Assembly (NCBI GenBank): GCA_028278525.1
Contig: JANQEE010000011.1
Location: 62,001-126,000, forward strand
DNA: 64,000 bases
Reading direction: 5' to 3'
Origin: Minwuiaceae bacterium
GTDB lineage: Bacteria > Pseudomonadota > Alphaproteobacteria > Minwuiales > Minwuiaceae
In this document: positions 61,414 to 64,000 of the stretch, one piece after another
Layout: each line of letters begins with the position of its first letter
Position numbering within the stretch: position 1 is the stretch's first letter
Translations under genes and position numbers: made by a program
The notes under the pieces: model-generated
The model's input: only the letters and a program-made list of their open reading frames with translations
The model's database searches: none
Told to the model about the DNA's origin: nothing

Positions 61414-62301
61414 CTGTCGGTCCGTAAGATTCTGGTGCCGCTAAGCGGCCGTTACGATCCCGATGCGTCGGAGCAGCTCGACAGATCGGCGCTGACGCTG
61501 GCACTGGCGGTCGGACAGACCTTTCGCGCCCATGTGGAAGCGTTCTGCGTGGAGGCGGCGCTGCGCGACACCCGTCCGCTGTTGATCCCCGGCGTGCCGG
61601 GCTCGGAAATCGACGAACTGATCGGCGCGATCGAAAAAGAGAACCGCAAATGGCGGAAACAGGCGCGCGAGACCTTCGACGCTCTGGTCGAGCAGGGAAA
61701 TGCGCCGATTACCGAGGCCCCGGTGGACGGCATCGGTTTCTCGGCCGCGTTCGTCGAACAGATCGGCGATGTTGCGGACGCGCTTGCGATGCGCGGTCGT
61801 CTGGCCGATCTCATCGTGACCGCCCATCGAACCATTGACGGGGACGAACTGCTGCCTCTGATGCTGCAGGTGGCTTTGCGCGAAACCGGCCGGCCTGTCC
61901 TGGTCGCGCCGACCGAGCCGGCGTCGTTCGAGCCGCGGCGTGTGGCAATCGCCTGGGACGGCGGCGTGAAGGCGTCTCGTGCCGTCGCTTTGGCGGCGCC
62001 CTTTATCGAAGGGGCGGACGACGTGACCGTGATTTCCGTGGCCGAAGGCGGCATTTCGACGCGCCATGGCGACGCGCTGGCGGATTATCTGGCATGGCAC
62101 GATATCGACGCGGCCGAAATCGAAGCGAGCGCCGGTACGCACGACGTCGGCGCCGTCCTGTTGGCGAAGGCGGTGGAGGCCGATGCCGACCTGCTGGTCA
62201 TGGGTGCCCGGATGCGGACGTCGCTTGGCCGCTGGATCTTCGGCGGCGCGACCGGCGCGGTGCTTGGCCATGCCGCCATTCCGGTGCTGATGACCGCCTG
62301 A
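61414..62301 (+). CDS. Universal stress protein, two UspA domains
   Basis: The protein has about 295 residues with two UspA domains. The first starts VRKILVPLSGRYDPD, and the second ends with the nucleotide-binding GARMRTSLGRWIFGGATGAVL (residues given as landmark; motif G-x2-G-x9-G-S/T-like). AGGAGG lies at 61403-61408, and the codon at the right distance is CTG 61414, which gives a natural MSVRKILV start. A TTG at 61381 is upstream of this ribosome site. CTG starts are rare, so the choice is not certain. It sits between a thioesterase and a flippase-like protein. Confidence 0.85.
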   Translation: MSVRKILVPLSGRYDPDASEQLDRSALTLALAVGQTFRAHVEAFCVEAALRDTRPLLIPGVPGSEIDELIGAIEKENRKWRKQARETFDALVEQGNAPITEAPVDGIGFSAAFVEQIGDVADALAMRGRLADLIVTAHRTIDGDELLPLMLQVALRETGRPVLVAPTEPASFEPRRVAIAWDGGVKASRAVALAAPFIEGADDVTVISVAEGGISTRHGDALADYLAWHDIDAAEIEASAGTHDVGAVLLAKAVEADADLLVMGARMRTSLGRWIFGGATGAVLGHAAIPVLMTA

Positions 62302-62336
62302 CGTCTGTCTGCTATCGGTCCCGTATAAAGCGGTTT

Positions 62337-63326
62337 CTATAAGTTGCGGGACTGTTGATGCACGGCCTGGTCGGCGAAGTCTTCCTGTCTGCCCGCCAGT
62401 TGCAGCATGCCGGACCCAACGACGCCTTCGGTTGCCGGAACCAGTATGTCCATCATGCGTATGCCGATGGTCACCGCGACCGCGGCTTCGATCTCCAGCC
62501 CCATCAGCATTAGGGCGCCGGTCCAGACGGCATCTATGGTGCCGATACCAAGGGGTGGATGAATAGGCAAGGCCGATATCGTGAACACGCCGACCCCTAT
62601 GGTGAAAGCAACGGCCGGCGAGAACGGGACATTGAACGCGAGCTGAAATGACGTCAACGACAGGATCAGGGTAATCGACGTCAGTACCGCCAACAGCAGC
62701 GACCGAATCCAGGCGGCGGTTCCGCGGGTGTGGATCAGGCCGGTTTGGAACCGTCTGATCTGGCTGGCGAGGTGCGGCAGTCTGTCGACCATCGGTATCC
62801 GGTCCGACCAGCGCGACAATGTGATCAATCCCGCGAAGGCGGCGGTCGATAGTCCCGCGATGAGCCATCCGGCGGGCCCCATGCCCAGGTCCGTCGGGAA
62901 CAGGACGGATGCAATGGCGATCAGCAGAACCAGCGCCGCGGCATCGGTCGTGCGCAGCAACAGCCAGACGGGCGTGACTTCGGCGACGCTCGGGACGAAC
63001 TTGAATTTGCGCAGCAGGACGACGAACGCAATTTCGCCGGACTTCATGGGCATTGCGATGTTCAGCATTCGTGTCGTCAGGAAGACCGCGTAAAGCTGCA
63101 TCCAGCGACCATGCGGCTGGAAGAAAAAGCCGAATCTGACGGTGCGGATCAACGTTGCGGACAGGGTGAGCAGTATGCCCAGGACGAAGAAGTCGAGCTT
63201 TGTCCGGGCCAACGACGAAACCAACTGATCGAATGAGATCTGCCGGACAAGAAAGGCGAAAATCGCAATGCCAAAAGCGAGTAAGCCCCATCGCACGATG
63301 GACTTCCAATTGACAACGCGTTTCAA
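62337..63326 (-). CDS. Flippase-like / LPG synthase transmembrane family protein (UPF0104)
   Basis: The protein has 329 residues with about eight helices, matching PF03706 (LTLSATLIRTVRFGFFFQP, MPMKSGEIAFVVLLRKF, HPPLGIGTIDAVWTGA, EGVVGSGMLQLAG). Members flip or modify membrane lipids or precursors. TTG 63326 has AGGAGC at a good distance; a GTG at 63359 gives an extra 11 residues without a ribosome site. Its closing residues, rich in Gln, His and Asn, are unstructured. It is convergent with the UspA gene. Confidence 0.85.
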   Translation of the reverse strand: MKRVVNWKSIVRWGLLAFGIAIFAFLVRQISFDQLVSSLARTKLDFFVLGILLTLSATLIRTVRFGFFFQPHGRWMQLYAVFLTTRMLNIAMPMKSGEIAFVVLLRKFKFVPSVAEVTPVWLLLRTTDAAALVLLIAIASVLFPTDLGMGPAGWLIAGLSTAAFAGLITLSRWSDRIPMVDRLPHLASQIRRFQTGLIHTRGTAAWIRSLLLAVLTSITLILSLTSFQLAFNVPFSPAVAFTIGVGVFTISALPIHPPLGIGTIDAVWTGALMLMGLEIEAAVAVTIGIRMMDILVPATEGVVGSGMLQLAGRQEDFADQAVHQQSRNL

Positions 63327-63530
63327 CGGCCTGCTCCTGTTGGTGTTCGCCGATATCACAGACCGACAACCGTCAACGAAACGTTAACGCCGTTGAGAAC
63401 GATGCCCGTTCCCGGGTGTTCGCTTTCGGAGTCCCGGCGAATCAGGCTCGTTCCGTATCCCATAGAAGATGGTGAATAGAGGTATCTTTTACGCGTTTCA
63501 ACCGTCCCGGTTGTCGCGGCCGGCCCGGTA

Positions 63531-63977
63531 TCACGACAGCGCCAGCAGGTCGGCGCGCAGGCGATCGGGGTTCGCGTCCGGAAGCAGCCTGTCGATTTCG
63601 GTATGCGTCGACCGCCAGACCGGCACGGCGGCGACCAGCATGTCGCGGCCGGCGTCGGTGATTTGCAGGCATCGGCCGCGCCGGTCGGTCGGATCCACCT
63701 GCACGTCGACCAGCCCGCGCCGCGCCAACGGCTTCAGGTTGGCGGTCAGGGTGGTGCGGTCCATCGCCAGAATTGACGATATGTCGCCGATCCGCGGCGC
63801 CTCCGGCTGGTTGAGCGCCATCAGCAGGGAGAACTGGCCGCTGGTCAGGCCGAACGGGCGCAGCACCTCGTCGAAGCGCCGGGCGATGGCGCGCGCCGTG
63901 CGTTGGACATGCAGGCAAAGGCAGCGGTCACGGACTTCTTCGGTCACCTTGATGGGAAGATCGGCGCGCATCGTCAT
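63531..63977 (-). CDS. MarR family regulator
   Basis: The protein has 148 residues with a winged helix-turn-helix (GDISSILAMDRTTLTANLKPLARRGLVDV with the wing DPTDRRGR). Cysteines occur in DRCLCLHV near residue 20, which might respond to oxidation as in some MarR proteins. ATG 63977 or ATG 63971 may be used. A palindrome at 63989-64000 lies just upstream. The gene runs to within 23 bases of the window edge, so a divergent target may lie outside it. Confidence 0.92.
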   Translation of the reverse strand: MTMRADLPIKVTEEVRDRCLCLHVQRTARAIARRFDEVLRPFGLTSGQFSLLMALNQPEAPRIGDISSILAMDRTTLTANLKPLARRGLVDVQVDPTDRRGRCLQITDAGRDMLVAAVPVWRSTHTEIDRLLPDANPDRLRADLLALS

Positions 63978-63988
63978 TCCACAATTAT

Positions 63989-64000
63989 GTTGACATCAAC
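63989..64000. promoter_or_regulatory. Candidate MarR operator
   Basis: GTTGACATCAAC is a 5-2-5 palindrome at the right edge of the window, 12 bases before the MarR start. It contains TTGATG/TTGACA and lies at the expected place of a promoter, as do many MarR self-regulatory sites. The window ends here, so any outer arm cannot be seen. Confidence 0.5.

Noticed and set aside
61441..63369. Long minus-strand open frame across the UspA and flippase-like genes
   Set aside because: It conflicts with two recognised families and reads as low-complexity Arg/Gly/His-rich sequence.

Overview
The window is about 64 kb of high-GC DNA, densely coded on both strands. It looks like a chromosomal segment of a free-living, heterotrophic alphaproteobacterium, probably Rhodospirillales-like. 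The signs are the high GC content, many GTG and TTG starts behind good Shine-Dalgarno sequences, a DUF1127 protein, a Rhizobium-type GlpSTPQUV glycerol transporter, PHA synthase with phasin, and a PEP-CTERM protein. I see no rRNA, tRNA, CRISPR array, prophage or intact insertion sequence. This is a metabolic and transport region, not a mobile island. The one base-composition anomaly is an AT-rich patch at about 45,520-45,760.

Layout. 1-2132: the end of an oligopeptide-type ABC ATPase running in frame into a short-chain dehydrogenase, then a duplicated EthD protein. 2228-4170: a DUF2157 / GDYXXLXY membrane pair. 4181-6213: two related palindromes and a hybrid histidine kinase. 6256-10906: a four-gene BMP-type (nucleoside-like) ABC transporter. 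11033-12307: hisS. 12404-22949: a bidirectional peptide-transport locus. On the minus strand it has two paralogous binding proteins and two permeases, plus a propeller-like exported protein. On the plus strand it has two ATPases and an M81 (MlrC) peptidase. 23017-26297: a kinase fusion, two small unknowns and a rhomboid protease. 26305-32708: an acyl-CoA block (NDP-forming acyl-CoA synthetase/acetyltransferase, carboxyltransferase, Ldh-type dehydrogenase, BKACE/DUF849).

32801-39638: a DUF6134-like protein, a nitroreductase, a rhodanese, the nucleoside-salvage genes cdd-deoC-deoA, a glutamine amidotransferase, a nitronate monooxygenase-like enzyme and upp. 39747-42789: an unknown protein, then an SDR and an SCP2-type thiolase that could act in one beta-oxidation-like pathway. 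42957-50076: a bactofilin, an aromatic amino acid lyase homologue without its MIO triad, a small exported protein, an XRE regulator, an AtuA-family protein overlapping a methyltransferase, three small lipoproteins and a DUF1127 protein. 50253-54380: a LysR regulator, phasin-phaC and a CHRD/PEP-CTERM protein. 54842-60829: glpSTPQUV, closed by a strong terminator. 60903-63977: a thioesterase, a double UspA protein, a flippase-like membrane protein and a MarR regulator.

How the genes fit together. Nucleosides imported by the BMP system could feed cdd, deoA, deoC and upp. Peptides imported by the Dpp-like system could feed the M81 peptidase. Glycerol enters through GlpSTPQUV, and carbon can be stored as PHA. 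The observations I rate highest are the lyase with several lost catalytic positions, the asymmetric GlpS/GlpT ATPase pair, the ABC-SDR reading frame with no stop and no catalytic tyrosine, the tandem Cys-motif lipoproteins, and several palindromes that look like operators or repeats. I do not see a clearly new multi-gene defence or mobile system.
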